From: Paenibacillus borealis
Lineage (GTDB): Bacteria > Bacillota > Bacilli > Paenibacillales > Paenibacillaceae
Direction: 5' to 3'
Length of the DNA: 64,000 bases
NCBI RefSeq assembly: GCF_000758665.1
Contig: NZ_CP009285.1
Location: 2,418,001 to 2,482,000, forward strand
The notes below the pieces were generated by a model. That model was given only the letters and a program-made list of their open reading frames with translations, did not search any database and was not told where the DNA came from. Shown one piece after another: positions 42,648 through 53,087 of the stretch. Every line of letters begins with the position of its first letter. Within the stretch, counting starts at the first letter, position 1. Made by a program: the position numbers and the translations under genes.

Positions 42648-43715
42648 CTATTTAAAGAACAGGAAATTAGTCGGCACACGCCGCAGATTGCCGTCTGAAG
42701 GGTTATTGATAACCTTCCCCCGGAAGATCAGGGATGAAGATCCGCCTCCATCGAGATTGTAGGCATCAATGACCCCAAGATTGTACAGCTTGTCCTGAAG
42801 CTCAGCCAGGGTAGCGCCGGAATTACCATTCTCGTTATAACCGTCGGCCACCAGAATGAGCAGCTGATCATCCTTGTAGTTGCCGATTACGGTGCGCGGC
42901 GCACGCTTTGGAGTAAGCTGCCATTTCTGCGGGATCGCAGTCTTGGTGTGATTCTTCAACAGAACCGGCACGAAGGTGGCGCCGAAAACAGGCTCCAGCT
43001 GATCCAGCTGTGCCTTGCTGCTGAACTTGCCGCCGATCAGCTGTCCGGATTTATTCAGACCAACGAAGCTGAGATCCTTATAGCTGGGCTCAAATCCGTA
43101 TAAATACTGCCCGCCGACTATGGTTGTAGACAGCGGATAACGCTTGCCGTTCTGATCGGCGAACCCGCCGGCATTGATGCCTGCGGATGCACCATAACGG
43201 TTCACGGCCTGCATAGTGGTCTCGGAGGCGCCTGAGCCGTCACCGGCCAGGCTCATTTTCATCGCGGACGGATCTTTCAGTCTGATCTTTAGGGCGTATG
43301 CTTTATAGTTTCCGGGGTTCAGCCGGTACAATTCAATGGTAATCCGGTCACTGGTAATGACATCGGCAGGAATGCCCAGCCTGGATGTGATCCGGTTGTT
43401 GTAAATCCGCTCGGGACGGGAGGTCTGGGCTGTCGCCGTACTGACCAGAGCGTTCATCGCATTCGTAGTCTGCTTGTACAGCAGTGCACTGGCGCTGATC
43501 GAATCGATGGTGTAGGACGCATAGCTCTTGGCTACGGCCAGATCCTGCTTAAGCATGGCGGTCTCAGTCACAGGGCCGGAAACAGCAGTGAACTGTCCGG
43601 TATCCAGTTTGAGGTCGAGCGGCGGCTGATACAGCCACAGGCAGAGCAGCAGTCCGAACAACGGTGCGGTCAGGAGCATGAAGAAGCGGTTTACTCTTTT
43701 GACAGGAGTCATCAT
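42648..43715 (-). CDS. Phosphodiester glycosidase-domain (NAGPA-like) exported protein
   Basis: 355 residues. A membrane anchor (about 12-31, 'FMLLTAPLFGLLLCLWLY') is followed by a helical stalk and a C-terminal NAGPA domain (about 150-355): 'GINAGGFADQNGKRYPLSTTIVGG', 'PRTVIGNYKDDQLLILVADG', 'DAYNLDGGGSSSLIFRGKVINNPS'. The 'NLDGGGSS' motif marks the phosphodiester glycosidase family (BiPL/EpsR-related), which acts on cell-surface glycans or stays as a wall-associated protein. The start overlaps the stop of the coiled-coil gene by four bases, so the two are coupled. Exact substrate unknown. Confidence 0.85.
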   Translation of the reverse strand: MMTPVKRVNRFFMLLTAPLFGLLLCLWLYQPPLDLKLDTGQFTAVSGPVTETAMLKQDLAVAKSYASYTIDSISASALLYKQTTNAMNALVSTATAQTSRPERIYNNRITSRLGIPADVITSDRITIELYRLNPGNYKAYALKIRLKDPSAMKMSLAGDGSGASETTMQAVNRYGASAGINAGGFADQNGKRYPLSTTIVGGQYLYGFEPSYKDLSFVGLNKSGQLIGGKFSSKAQLDQLEPVFGATFVPVLLKNHTKTAIPQKWQLTPKRAPRTVIGNYKDDQLLILVADGYNENGNSGATLAELQDKLYNLGVIDAYNLDGGGSSSLIFRGKVINNPSDGNLRRVPTNFLFFK

Positions 43716-44119
43716 TTGAGCAGGTCCATCTCTTTCTTGAGCGCATCCAGCTGTTTCTTGACCTCGCTTAGTTGCGTATACAGCTTGTTGCTGTTGTCGG
43801 TCTTGTTGCTGGCATTATCTTTGGTGAAGGTCAATAACTCATTGAATGTCTGCACAGTGCTCTGCAGTTCCTTCACCTGTTCGGTCAGCACGGCAATCTT
43901 GGATTCGTAATCGGTCTTCAAAACGGTAAGCTGCTGCTGGCTTTGCGATCCAAGCTCGCTCAGCACCTGATCCTTCAGATGGTTCGTGTAGCTGTACACG
44001 GCATAGACACCGAGTGCGATCATCAAAATCCAGAACAGTAGAAACCATTTTACGGAAGGTCCGCTTCTCTCTGCGCTCCGGCGCGAGTGTACCCGGGTCG
44101 ATTCCGCTAGCGGTTGCAT
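43712..44119 (-). CDS. Membrane-anchored coiled-coil protein
   Basis: 135 residues: basic N-terminus, one membrane helix (about 25-45, 'FLLFWILMIALGVYAVYSY'), then heptad-rich coiled coil to the end ('VLTEQVKELQSTVQTFNELL', 'LSEVKKQLDALKKEMDLL'). GAGGTGATG precedes ATG 44119. Translationally coupled to the NAGPA-like protein, suggesting the two form an envelope complex; function unknown. Confidence 0.75.
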   Translation of the reverse strand: MQPLAESTRVHSRRSAERSGPSVKWFLLFWILMIALGVYAVYSYTNHLKDQVLSELGSQSQQQLTVLKTDYESKIAVLTEQVKELQSTVQTFNELLTFTKDNASNKTDNSNKLYTQLSEVKKQLDALKKEMDLLK

Positions 44120-44400
44120 TTCATCACCTCAAGCTATTAATTTTTCAAGTCCCCATTCTATCAGACTTTTACTATTTTCGCAAAAGTGAAAGAGCTTGTG
44201 AAAACAAGAAAAAGTAATTGCATCCGGTTAAACTACTGCGATACAATTTCTATAGATTGGAATATCTGAGGGGCGTATTCAAGGTAAAAGTAGGAAGAAT
44301 AGACAAGACATCATAGTTCCTTGCTTGCGTGTTAACAGGAAACGCATATCGCGCTTTCCATTCTGGTAAATTATATAGATAGCAGGAGGTCTGGGCATTG

Positions 44401-45054
44401 ATGAAAGTCTGGCGGGTGGTCATCGTGGGATGTCATCCCACAAGTATGCTGGGAACAAAGTTGATTTTGGAAGAAGGGGGAGAGCTGGAGGTTGAAGGTA
44501 TGTATTCCACTTGGAGCGAATGCGTTTCCATAGTGAGGGATACCGGGCCTGACCTGGTACTCAGTGATTATCAGATGCCGGAAGGAACGGTGGAGGATGT
44601 CCTGCCAGAGATGAAGAAGAGCTCACAGGGCTCCCATTTTATAATTATGACCGAAGAAAATGATAAAGAAATGTTTCAGCCGCTGATTGAGCTCGGGGCC
44701 AGCGGAGTGCTGTCCAAGGGGGCGACTCCGGGTCAGCTGCTGCAAATGATTAACGGGATCCGTGAAGGCTTCATCTCGATTCCGCTCGAGTGGATTGAGA
44801 AGGGATTTCGTCCGGTGACCTCCTCCAGAGGGCTGGACGCTGTAATGCAGCTGACACAGACAGAGATGTTTATTATGGAACGCATTGTGCAAGGAATTAC
44901 ATACGATAAGATCGCACTGGAAATTGAAGTCAGCCGCCGCTCGATCGATAACTATCTGCGCAAGATTTATGTTAAGCTGGAAGTATCTACGAGGGCACAG
45001 GCGATCGAGAAATTCGCCCTATTCTCAAGACAGAACAAGCAAATATACGCCTGA
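44401..45054 (+). CDS. ComA-like response regulator with altered receiver
   Basis: 217 residues, NarL/LuxR layout most like ComA. Receiver: beta-1 reads 'VVIVGCHPTS', so the acidic pair (DD) that binds Mg2+ is replaced by Gly10-Cys11; phosphoacceptor Asp56 ('LVLSDYQMP'), Thr84 and Lys106 ('VLSKGA') are kept. LuxR HTH at about 150-210 ('QTEMFIMERIVQGITYDKIALEIEVSRRSIDNYLRKI'-like). No kinase is adjacent. It may work without phosphorylation. AGGAGG precedes either TTG 44398 or ATG 44401. Confidence 0.85.
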   Translation: MKVWRVVIVGCHPTSMLGTKLILEEGGELEVEGMYSTWSECVSIVRDTGPDLVLSDYQMPEGTVEDVLPEMKKSSQGSHFIIMTEENDKEMFQPLIELGASGVLSKGATPGQLLQMINGIREGFISIPLEWIEKGFRPVTSSRGLDAVMQLTQTEMFIMERIVQGITYDKIALEIEVSRRSIDNYLRKIYVKLEVSTRAQAIEKFALFSRQNKQIYA

Positions 45055-45121
45055 TCCCCGTATAACGACATAATGCCGTCCGGGCTGGAATATTCTTAAA
45101 CAAGGGTAAAGGGGGGAGCGT

Positions 45122-46339
45122 ATGAAGTATGAATTCTCTGCGCGCGCACATACGTTGTTGTCTTCACCACTTCTGAGTATCCGCAAACAGACGCGCCGCG
45201 GCACACTGATCTCACTGGCGGAAGAGCTGCCGGCGGAGGAACTATTCCCGTTGCCGTTGCTGTCTGAAGCGGCGTCCACGGTAATTTCAGCAGATGCCGG
45301 GGCTTTGCAGTACGGGGATCCTGAAGGGTATGGCCCGCTGCGGGAATGGCTTACCGGAGATTGGCTCGGAGGCAAAGGGGTTCATGTTGCCGAAGGCGGA
45401 GTTCTTCTGACAACGGGAAGCCAACAAGCTATCGATTTGCTGGCGAGAGTCTATATTGATCCCGGAGACCGGGTTCTGGTCGAGAATCCGACCTCCCCGG
45501 GTATTCTGCAGGCGCTGCGGATGCAGGGTGCAGTTATCATTCCGGTGCAGGGGGATAAGGACGGCCTGCTGCCCGATCATCTGCGCAGCGGAATCCGCCA
45601 GCACCGGCCCAAAATGTTGTTTGCCACGCCGAGCTTTACCAATCCGAGCGGTGTGCTGTGGAGCCTTGCGCGGCGCAAGGAAATTCTTGAGCTGTGCATC
45701 TCGCATAATGTGCTGGTAATAGAGGATGATTCATATGGTGATCTGCATTTCCAGCGTTATGATGAGCGTCCTTCTCTGAGATATCCTTCCCTCTATGCGC
45801 TGGAGAATGTCAGCGAAGGCGGGCATGTGCTGTACATCGGTTCCTTCAGCAAAACCGTTGCGCCGGCGCTGCGGACGGGCTGGGCTGCTGGGAGCCGCGA
45901 GCTGATCGGGATGATGACGGCTGCGAAGCAGATGGCGGACTGGCAATCCAGCTCCCTGAATCAGCGGCTGCTGCATCATCTGCTTAGTGTTAGCGCCTTT
46001 GATCTGCGGGAGCATATCACCCTGCTGAACCGGGAGTACAATACCCGCCTCAAGCTGATGGCGGAGCTTCTGAAGCGTCCGGCCTGGAAGAGCAGCGTGT
46101 ATGACATGCCGGTTGGCGGGATGTTCCTCTGGGTGTCGCTGCCTGAGGGGCTGGATGCCATGGCACTGCTGCGTGTCTCATTGGCTAAAGGTGTAGCCTT
46201 TCTGCCCGGACCGCTCTGCAGTGTAAGCGGAGGATCGGAGCGGATCCGGCTTAACTTCAGCCACCCCGGCCGGGATGAGCTGCTGCTGGGCATGAATCTG
46301 ATGAGCGAAGCGGTGTCGGAGTTTACGGCACGGAGCTGA
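45122..46339 (+). CDS. PLP-dependent class I aminotransferase (MocR-core/LysN-like)
   Basis: 405 residues, fold type I aminotransferase resembling the catalytic domain of MocR regulators and 2-aminoadipate transaminases, without an N-terminal GntR HTH. Seen: 'LQYGDPEGYGPLREWL', 'TTGSQQAIDLLARVYIDPGD', 'PSFTNPSG', 'VIEDDSYGDLHF', PLP Lys244 in 'GSFSKTVAPALRTGW', 'GGMFLWVSLPEG', 'RIRLNFSHP'. AAGGGGGGAG precedes ATG 45122. Starts 67 bases after the ComA-like regulator, possibly co-transcribed. Substrate not predictable. Confidence 0.85.
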   Translation: MKYEFSARAHTLLSSPLLSIRKQTRRGTLISLAEELPAEELFPLPLLSEAASTVISADAGALQYGDPEGYGPLREWLTGDWLGGKGVHVAEGGVLLTTGSQQAIDLLARVYIDPGDRVLVENPTSPGILQALRMQGAVIIPVQGDKDGLLPDHLRSGIRQHRPKMLFATPSFTNPSGVLWSLARRKEILELCISHNVLVIEDDSYGDLHFQRYDERPSLRYPSLYALENVSEGGHVLYIGSFSKTVAPALRTGWAAGSRELIGMMTAAKQMADWQSSSLNQRLLHHLLSVSAFDLREHITLLNREYNTRLKLMAELLKRPAWKSSVYDMPVGGMFLWVSLPEGLDAMALLRVSLAKGVAFLPGPLCSVSGGSERIRLNFSHPGRDELLLGMNLMSEAVSEFTARS

Positions 46340-46370
46340 GGGTAACGGGGATAACGGGAGCATGATATAG

Positions 46371-46422
46371 AAGAAGGATGACTGCTTGCCATGGAATGGC
46401 GAACGGTTGTCCTTCTTTTTTT
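46371..46422 (+). terminator. Intrinsic terminator
   Basis: AAGAAGGA..TCCTTCTT with a paired central CCATGG/..GCC region, followed by TTTTTTT. Ends the aminotransferase gene. Confidence 0.85.
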
Positions 46423-46547
46423 GGACTAAATTTACAAAGATGTCTTTAGAATCGGAAAAATATGAAACTTATCGTGTTGTAGAAGGAACTATACTTGGGC
46501 TGAGTGTCAAATTTATTCCAAACCCAAGGAACCGGAGCTGAAAGAGA

Positions 46548-47144
46548 ATGAAAATAAACAAAACATATAGGTTGGCAGCTTGCATTGCAGTATTGCTACT
46601 GGGAGGATGCAGCAGTAATCCGGAACCGCCGGATGCGGCTGTACCCACCGAAACCGCTGAAGCCGCTGAAGCCGCAGGACCTGCCACTGGCAAAGGAGCA
46701 ACGGGCCTTACGGCTTTAGATACTCCTGTATGTGAGGAACCGGTCAGCAAGCTGCACTACAGCCGGAATCAGCTCCGGGAAATCCGGGAAGCGGCGGATA
46801 AAGCCGGTCTTGAGAACGTATATATTCCTACGATTGGCGGCGGGCCGGATGATTATTTTGAAGAGGCCAAGGTGGACGGAAAGCAGCTGACTCTTCATTT
46901 CATCCGGATGGCGATTGCTGAATCTGTAGAGGAGCTGGAGCCTGCTGCGGCAAACCGGACAGTTACCAGGGTGCAGCTGTCTCCGCAATTGGCAGGAAAG
47001 TGGATTAACGAAGAGGAGAGTACGGTGGGATATTTGTATGGTGAAATAGAAAACACCCATTTTGAAATCTTCTCTGCCAGAATGTTTGACCGGAAGGATT
47101 TTGAGGATGCAGCGGAATCAATGATTCTGCTCCGGCAGGAATAA
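46548..47144 (+). CDS. Lipoprotein of unknown function
   Basis: 198 residues with a lipoprotein signal: basic start, hydrophobic core and lipobox LLGGC with Cys21 as the lipid-modified residue. A short Ala/Glu/Pro-rich linker follows (to about 50), then a small mixed domain containing 'LHYSRNQLREIREAADKAGLENVYIP', 'KQLTLHFIRMAIAES' and a C-terminal 'IENTHFEIFSARMFDRKDF'. No family recognised. [12 protein letters not shown] ribosome site before ATG 46548. Not obviously linked to neighbours. Confidence 0.7.
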   Translation: MKINKTYRLAACIAVLLLGGCSSNPEPPDAAVPTETAEAAEAAGPATGKGATGLTALDTPVCEEPVSKLHYSRNQLREIREAADKAGLENVYIPTIGGGPDDYFEEAKVDGKQLTLHFIRMAIAESVEELEPAAANRTVTRVQLSPQLAGKWINEEESTVGYLYGEIENTHFEIFSARMFDRKDFEDAAESMILLRQE

Positions 47145-47174
47145 TGCAGCTGAGCGGATGCAGCAGATTTTAAT

Positions 47175-47203
47175 TTGAAATTTCCCGGGGGCTGTGTTAG
47201 GCT
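47175..47203 (+). promoter_or_regulatory. Candidate promoter of the GH1 gene
   Basis: TTGAAA (47175-47180), 17-base spacer, TAGGCT (47198-47203). Upstream of the first LicT antiterminator site. Confidence 0.45.
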
Positions 47204-47240
47204 GAAGTCAATTAAATACTCCATAAACACATCGTTTACT

Positions 47241-47341
47241 GGATTGTTACTGGCCGGGCCAGGCAAAACCTAAACTGATGGTGACTGATTTGAACCCTTT
47301 AACCGGGGCTTCAATGACATTGCCATAGGTTTAGGTTTTTC
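47241..47341 (+). promoter_or_regulatory. LicT-type antiterminator (RAT 1) and terminator before the GH1 gene
   Basis: RAT sequence 'GGATTGTTACTGG...CCAGGCAAAACC' (47241-47270) overlaps the left arm of a terminator whose stem is CCTAAAC (47269-47275) with GTTTAGG (47329-47335), then TTTTTC. LicT binding to the RAT would prevent terminator formation in the presence of beta-glucosides. Confidence 0.9.
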
Positions 47342-47372
47342 TGTTTTCCGGGCCTGCTGATCTGAACAATAA

Positions 47373-48848
<1,476 letters not shown>

Positions 48849-48906
48849 CATCATTGGGGCAAGCTTAAGAAGCCCAGACTTCCAATAAACCGTTTTCATA
48901 AAAGTA

Positions 48907-48935
48907 TTGTCATTTTCATAATGATATGCTAAGAT
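48907..48935 (+). promoter_or_regulatory. SigA-type promoter of licT-bglP
   Basis: TTGTCA (48907-48912), 17-base spacer, TAAGAT (48930-48935), about 20 bases before RAT 2. Indicates a separate transcript from the GH1 gene. Confidence 0.65.
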
Positions 48936-48956
48936 GCTGCTACAGGTGAAATAACT

Positions 48957-49029
48957 GGATTGTTACTGTTCATTCAGGCAAAACCAGAAACGGGCATTGT
49001 TGTATGCCGTTTTGGTTTTGCCTTTTTTT
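48957..49029 (+). promoter_or_regulatory. LicT-type antiterminator (RAT 2) and terminator before licT
   Basis: RAT 'GGATTGTTACTGTTCATTCAGGCAAAACC' pattern at 48957-48985; terminator stem AGGCAAAACCAGAAACGGGCAT with ATGCCGTTTTGGTTTTGCCT, then seven T. Places licT under its own product. Confidence 0.92.
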
Positions 49030-49133
49030 AACCTATTAGGAAGTATATATGGGGAGGTCTCCGCAAAGTACCTGAGTTAGCCTCCATGTTATATCCCCAA
49101 TTTGTGGGAGATTTTATTACTCTGACGGTGTAA

Positions 49134-49997
<864 letters not shown>

Positions 49998-50007
49998 TGT
50001 GCAGCAG

Positions 50008-50092
50008 GATTGCTACTCTACCACAGAGGCAAAACCTAAACCTGGACAGTGATGAGGCGTAACTATGCATCACGGCCCGGAGTTTAGGTTTT
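50008..50092 (+). promoter_or_regulatory. LicT-type antiterminator (RAT 3) and terminator before bglP
   Basis: RAT 'GGATTGCTACTCT...AGAGGCAAAACC' at 50008-50037, slightly diverged (GCTAC for GTTAC), overlapping a terminator with AAACCTAAAC/GTTTAGGTTT and TTTTATTTTT. An internal switch inside the licT-bglP transcript. Confidence 0.88.
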
Positions 50093-50146
50093 TATTTTTG
50101 CCAAAATACGGCATAAACACATAATGAATTAAAGGAGTTAGCCCAT

Positions 50147-52045
50147 ATGAATAAAAATGAGCTGTCTAAAGAAATATTGAGACTGGTCGGCGGAGAAGAA
50201 AATATCGATCAGGTGACCCATTGTATGACCCGTCTGCGCTTCAATCTGAATGACAATAACCGTACCGACAAAGCGGCGCTGCAGAAGACGGATGGCGTAA
50301 TGGGAGTTATGATTAACGGCGGGCAATTCCAGGTCATCATCGGTAATGATGTGCCCGTAGTCTACAATGAACTGGTTGGCAATATGTCAGGTTCTCCTGA
50401 GAAGAAGGCAACCGGTGACAAGGTAGACAAGAAGAAGCAGAATGCGCTCAGCAAGCTGTTCGATTTCATCTCCGGTATCTTCACACCGATCCTGCCGGCC
50501 ATTACCGGCGCGGGGATGATCAAGGGAATTGTAGCCCTGCTCGTGGCTCTGGGCTGGATGGGTACAGATAACTCTACTTATGTCATTCTCTCGGCTATCG
50601 GCGACGGCGCCTTCTACTTCCTGCCGATCGTTCTGGCGGTCAGTGCTGCCCGTAAGCTGGGAAGCAATATGTATATCGCTGCAGCAATAGGGGCTGCGAT
50701 TCTGCATCCGACGGTTACGACACTGCTGGGTTCAGGGGACAAGGTCACCTTTGCTTCGCTGCCGGTGGTGGCCGCAACCTATTCTTCGTCCGTGATTCCG
50801 ATTGTCATTGCGGTATGGCTGGCTTCCTACGTGGAAAAAGCGGTAGATAAAATCACCCACGCTTCCCTGAAGCTGATTATTGTTCCAACGGTAACGCTGC
50901 TTGTCATTGTGCCGCTTACCCTGATTGCTGTCGGCCCGCTGGGCGTGATTATCGGAGACGGTCTTACCGGAGGAATTAGCTGGCTGTTTGAAAATACAGG
51001 TCTGTTCGCAGGACTGCTGCTCGGCGGAACGATGTCATTGCTGATCATCACAGGGATGCACTATGCACTGATTCCGATCATGATCGCCTCTATTGCCCAG
51101 CTTGGTTATGACTATATGATTCCTATTATGATGGTTGCTAACTTTGCCCAAGCGGGCAGTGCGCTTGGTGTCTCTCTGAGAACCAAGAACAGCAAGCTGA
51201 AATCCCTATCGATGTCCACAAGTATTACGGCCTTTATGGGGATTACAGAGCCTGCTATGTATGGCGTAAATATGCGCCTTAAGAAACCGTTCATCTCTGC
51301 CCTGATCGGCGGAGCTGTCGGCGGTGCGTTCCTCAGCTTGTTCAAGGTCAAAGCTTATGTTATCGGCGGACTTGCCGGGCTCTCCGGGATCCCGATGGTT
51401 ATTGGAGCAACTTTCGTCTATTCGGTCATCGGTTTTGCGATTGGTGCTGCGGTTGCGGCTGTCGTCACTTATATACTGGGCTTTGAAGATGAGCCGGAAG
51501 CTGCTGCAGCGCCGGTTGTGGAAGCAGCATCTCCAGCAGCAGCAGGCATGCCGGCTGCGTCTATTGTAACCGCAGCCGAGCCTGCGATGGTTAATGAAGA
51601 AGTGTTCAGCCCGATCGCCGGTGCTGTGAAGCCGCTGAGTGAAGTGAATGACCCGGCATTCTCGGAGGAAATCATGGGTAAGGGCTTTGCCATTCAGCCA
51701 TCCGAAGGACGCGTAGTGTCGCCGGTTAACGGAACGGTGTTCTCGCTGTCCAAGAGCGGTCATGCGATTGGTCTGGTCAGTGACAGCGGAGCTGAAATGC
51801 TGATCCACATCGGCATCGATACCGTGAAGCTGAAGGGGCTGCACTTCTCGCCTAAGGTTACCGCCGGAACCAAGGTGTCTGTCGGCGATCTGCTGATGGA
51901 ATTCGACCGTGTAGAGATTGAGAAGGCGGGCTACAGCACCATCACGCCGGTTATTATCACGAACATCCAGCAGTATAACTCGATCCTGCCTTCCGGCCGC
52001 TCCTCTATTAAGGAGAAGGAGCTGCTGTATACGGTGCTTGCTTAA
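50147..52045 (+). CDS. bglP: PTS beta-glucoside transporter EIIBCA
   Basis: 632 residues. EIIB domain (1-90) with phosphorylated Cys26 in 'VTHCMTRLRF'; EIIC membrane domain (about 105-455, about ten hydrophobic segments, 'GITEPAMYGVNMR'); Ala/Pro-rich linker (about 455-485); EIIA domain (about 488-632) with active His554 in 'MLIHIGIDTVKL'. Imports and phosphorylates beta-glucosides and also controls LicT. AAAGGAG precedes ATG 50147. Confidence 0.97.
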   Translation: MNKNELSKEILRLVGGEENIDQVTHCMTRLRFNLNDNNRTDKAALQKTDGVMGVMINGGQFQVIIGNDVPVVYNELVGNMSGSPEKKATGDKVDKKKQNALSKLFDFISGIFTPILPAITGAGMIKGIVALLVALGWMGTDNSTYVILSAIGDGAFYFLPIVLAVSAARKLGSNMYIAAAIGAAILHPTVTTLLGSGDKVTFASLPVVAATYSSSVIPIVIAVWLASYVEKAVDKITHASLKLIIVPTVTLLVIVPLTLIAVGPLGVIIGDGLTGGISWLFENTGLFAGLLLGGTMSLLIITGMHYALIPIMIASIAQLGYDYMIPIMMVANFAQAGSALGVSLRTKNSKLKSLSMSTSITAFMGITEPAMYGVNMRLKKPFISALIGGAVGGAFLSLFKVKAYVIGGLAGLSGIPMVIGATFVYSVIGFAIGAAVAAVVTYILGFEDEPEAAAAPVVEAASPAAAGMPAASIVTAAEPAMVNEEVFSPIAGAVKPLSEVNDPAFSEEIMGKGFAIQPSEGRVVSPVNGTVFSLSKSGHAIGLVSDSGAEMLIHIGIDTVKLKGLHFSPKVTAGTKVSVGDLLMEFDRVEIEKAGYSTITPVIITNIQQYNSILPSGRSSIKEKELLYTVLA

Positions 52046-52403
52046 TTAAAGATTGGCGCGAATACATTAGTTGCTTGACCGGGAGAACCGCCGCCAGCAA
52101 GAGCATGCTATTAATTAGTATAATGTTCCGAGCCGTAGCGGACTGAGGCGCGCTTATTTCTAACAGAAATCTTGGTTTTTGCATACTAACGGACACCAGC
52201 GCACTTATGAGCGGACTTTTAACCCAAATACATCAGCTGAGAAGCAATAAGCGCATACGGTCCGTTAGCCTGGACAAAAGTATTCTTTGCAAGTCAATAA
52301 GGGCATGGAGTCCGTAAGGATACGGGGATCACGGAGAATACGGAGAATACGGGATGGACCTCAAGCTCAAGCCGGACAGTGAAAGTGATGTTTGGCGGAT
52401 AAA
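52046..52403 (+). other. Intergenic region with alternating GTCCGTTA-type repeats
   Basis: Four units of the pattern ATAAGNGC-N4..6-GTCCGTTA, two on each strand: minus 52133-52163 and 52185-52209, plus 52244-52269 and 52294-52318. The segment 'cggagaata' is then repeated directly (52331-52350). No gene seen before the mini-ORF at 52404. Confidence 0.5.
52133..52320. repeat. Cluster of four ATAAGNGC..GTCCGTTA repeat units
   Basis: Unit pairs face each other, e.g. 'ctaacggacaccagcgcac' against 'aataagcgcatacggtccg'. Further copies lie at 56070-56150 and related half-units at 35720-35785. Confidence 0.55.
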
Positions 52404-52460
52404 ATGATGAACTACAAATGCGGCTGCTTGTGCAATTACGGTTGCGGGGTTTGGGCTTGA
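52404..52460 (+). CDS. Cys-rich mini-ORF (18 residues) with its own terminator
   Basis: ATG 52404 to TGA 52458-52460 reads MMNYKCGCLCNYGCGVWA, with four Cys in 14 positions plus Gly, Tyr and Trp. A TTG at 52392 behind GAAAGTGAT would add four residues. Neither start has a strong ribosome site, which is the main doubt. The frame ends just before a strong terminator. It could encode a small secreted, metal-binding or modified peptide, or be chance. No maturation enzyme lies nearby. Confidence 0.3.
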   Translation: MMNYKCGCLCNYGCGVWA

Positions 52461-52473
52461 TTTATGCAATTTT

Positions 52474-52529
52474 AAAAAGGAGTTGTCACCACGCAGCGGT
52501 TCTGCGTTGGGGGACAACTCCTTTTTTTG
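52474..52529. terminator. Strong bidirectional terminator
   Basis: AAAAAGGAGTTGTC pairs with GACAACTCCTTTTTTT, with an inner ACGCAG/CTGCGT stem. The only plus-strand candidate for termination here is the mini-ORF transcript, as bglP ends 430 bases before. Confidence 0.85.
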
Positions 52530-53087
52530 TCTCTAGGAGGTTTGGCTGCTCGCTGCAGCGGAATAGGTGGAAAAAGAGCATTTAATTTCCCTGGAATATT
52601 CGATTCCAGAACTTTAATTGGAAAAAATACACTTACTGGTGCAGAATCCTCCATTAAGAGCCGGAATCCTGAAAATTAGATGACGTTTATCCAACTAAAT
52701 TGTTTGGTCCGGTTAAAGTCATGAAATTAAGTGCTATTATTCCACTTATTGGCTGGCTGTGGAACAGGATTGAGCCTCTCCTGCGTGAATTCTAGGCGCA
52801 GAAGCGCTGGAATAATGCCGGCAGCGTTAGGACGAAGGCATAACATGCTGCCAGCCCGGCACGCTGCGGGCGGGATTATTCAAAGAAGCGAAGGACGGCA
52901 TCGCTGCTGCACGGGGCCTGCGGATGGGGCGGCAATCCTGGATTCACGGCTGGTCAGCGCCAGCGCGGGGTGAATCCATAGCAAGCGCTGCGCCGGGCCT
53001 GCGGGTGGGGCGGCAATCCTGGATTCGCGGCTGGTCAGCGCCAGCGCCCCATGAATCCATCGTACCCGCTCCTGCGGGCCAAGCGGC
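52530..53087 (+). other. Intergenic region, AT-rich then GC-rich
   Basis: 52530-52740 is AT-rich with no gene. From about 52780 base composition jumps to strongly GC-rich and includes an 81-bp tandem duplication. Short frames here have no ribosome sites. Confidence 0.45.
52914..53062 (+). repeat. 81-bp tandem duplication
   Basis: Copy 1 52914-52994, copy 2 from 52995 to about 53062 (partial). They share 'gggcctgcgg', 'tggggcggcaatcctggatt' and 'cggctggtcagcgccagcgc'. The period is 27 codons, but the frame has no ribosome site and ends inside the opposite gene. Confidence 0.8.
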
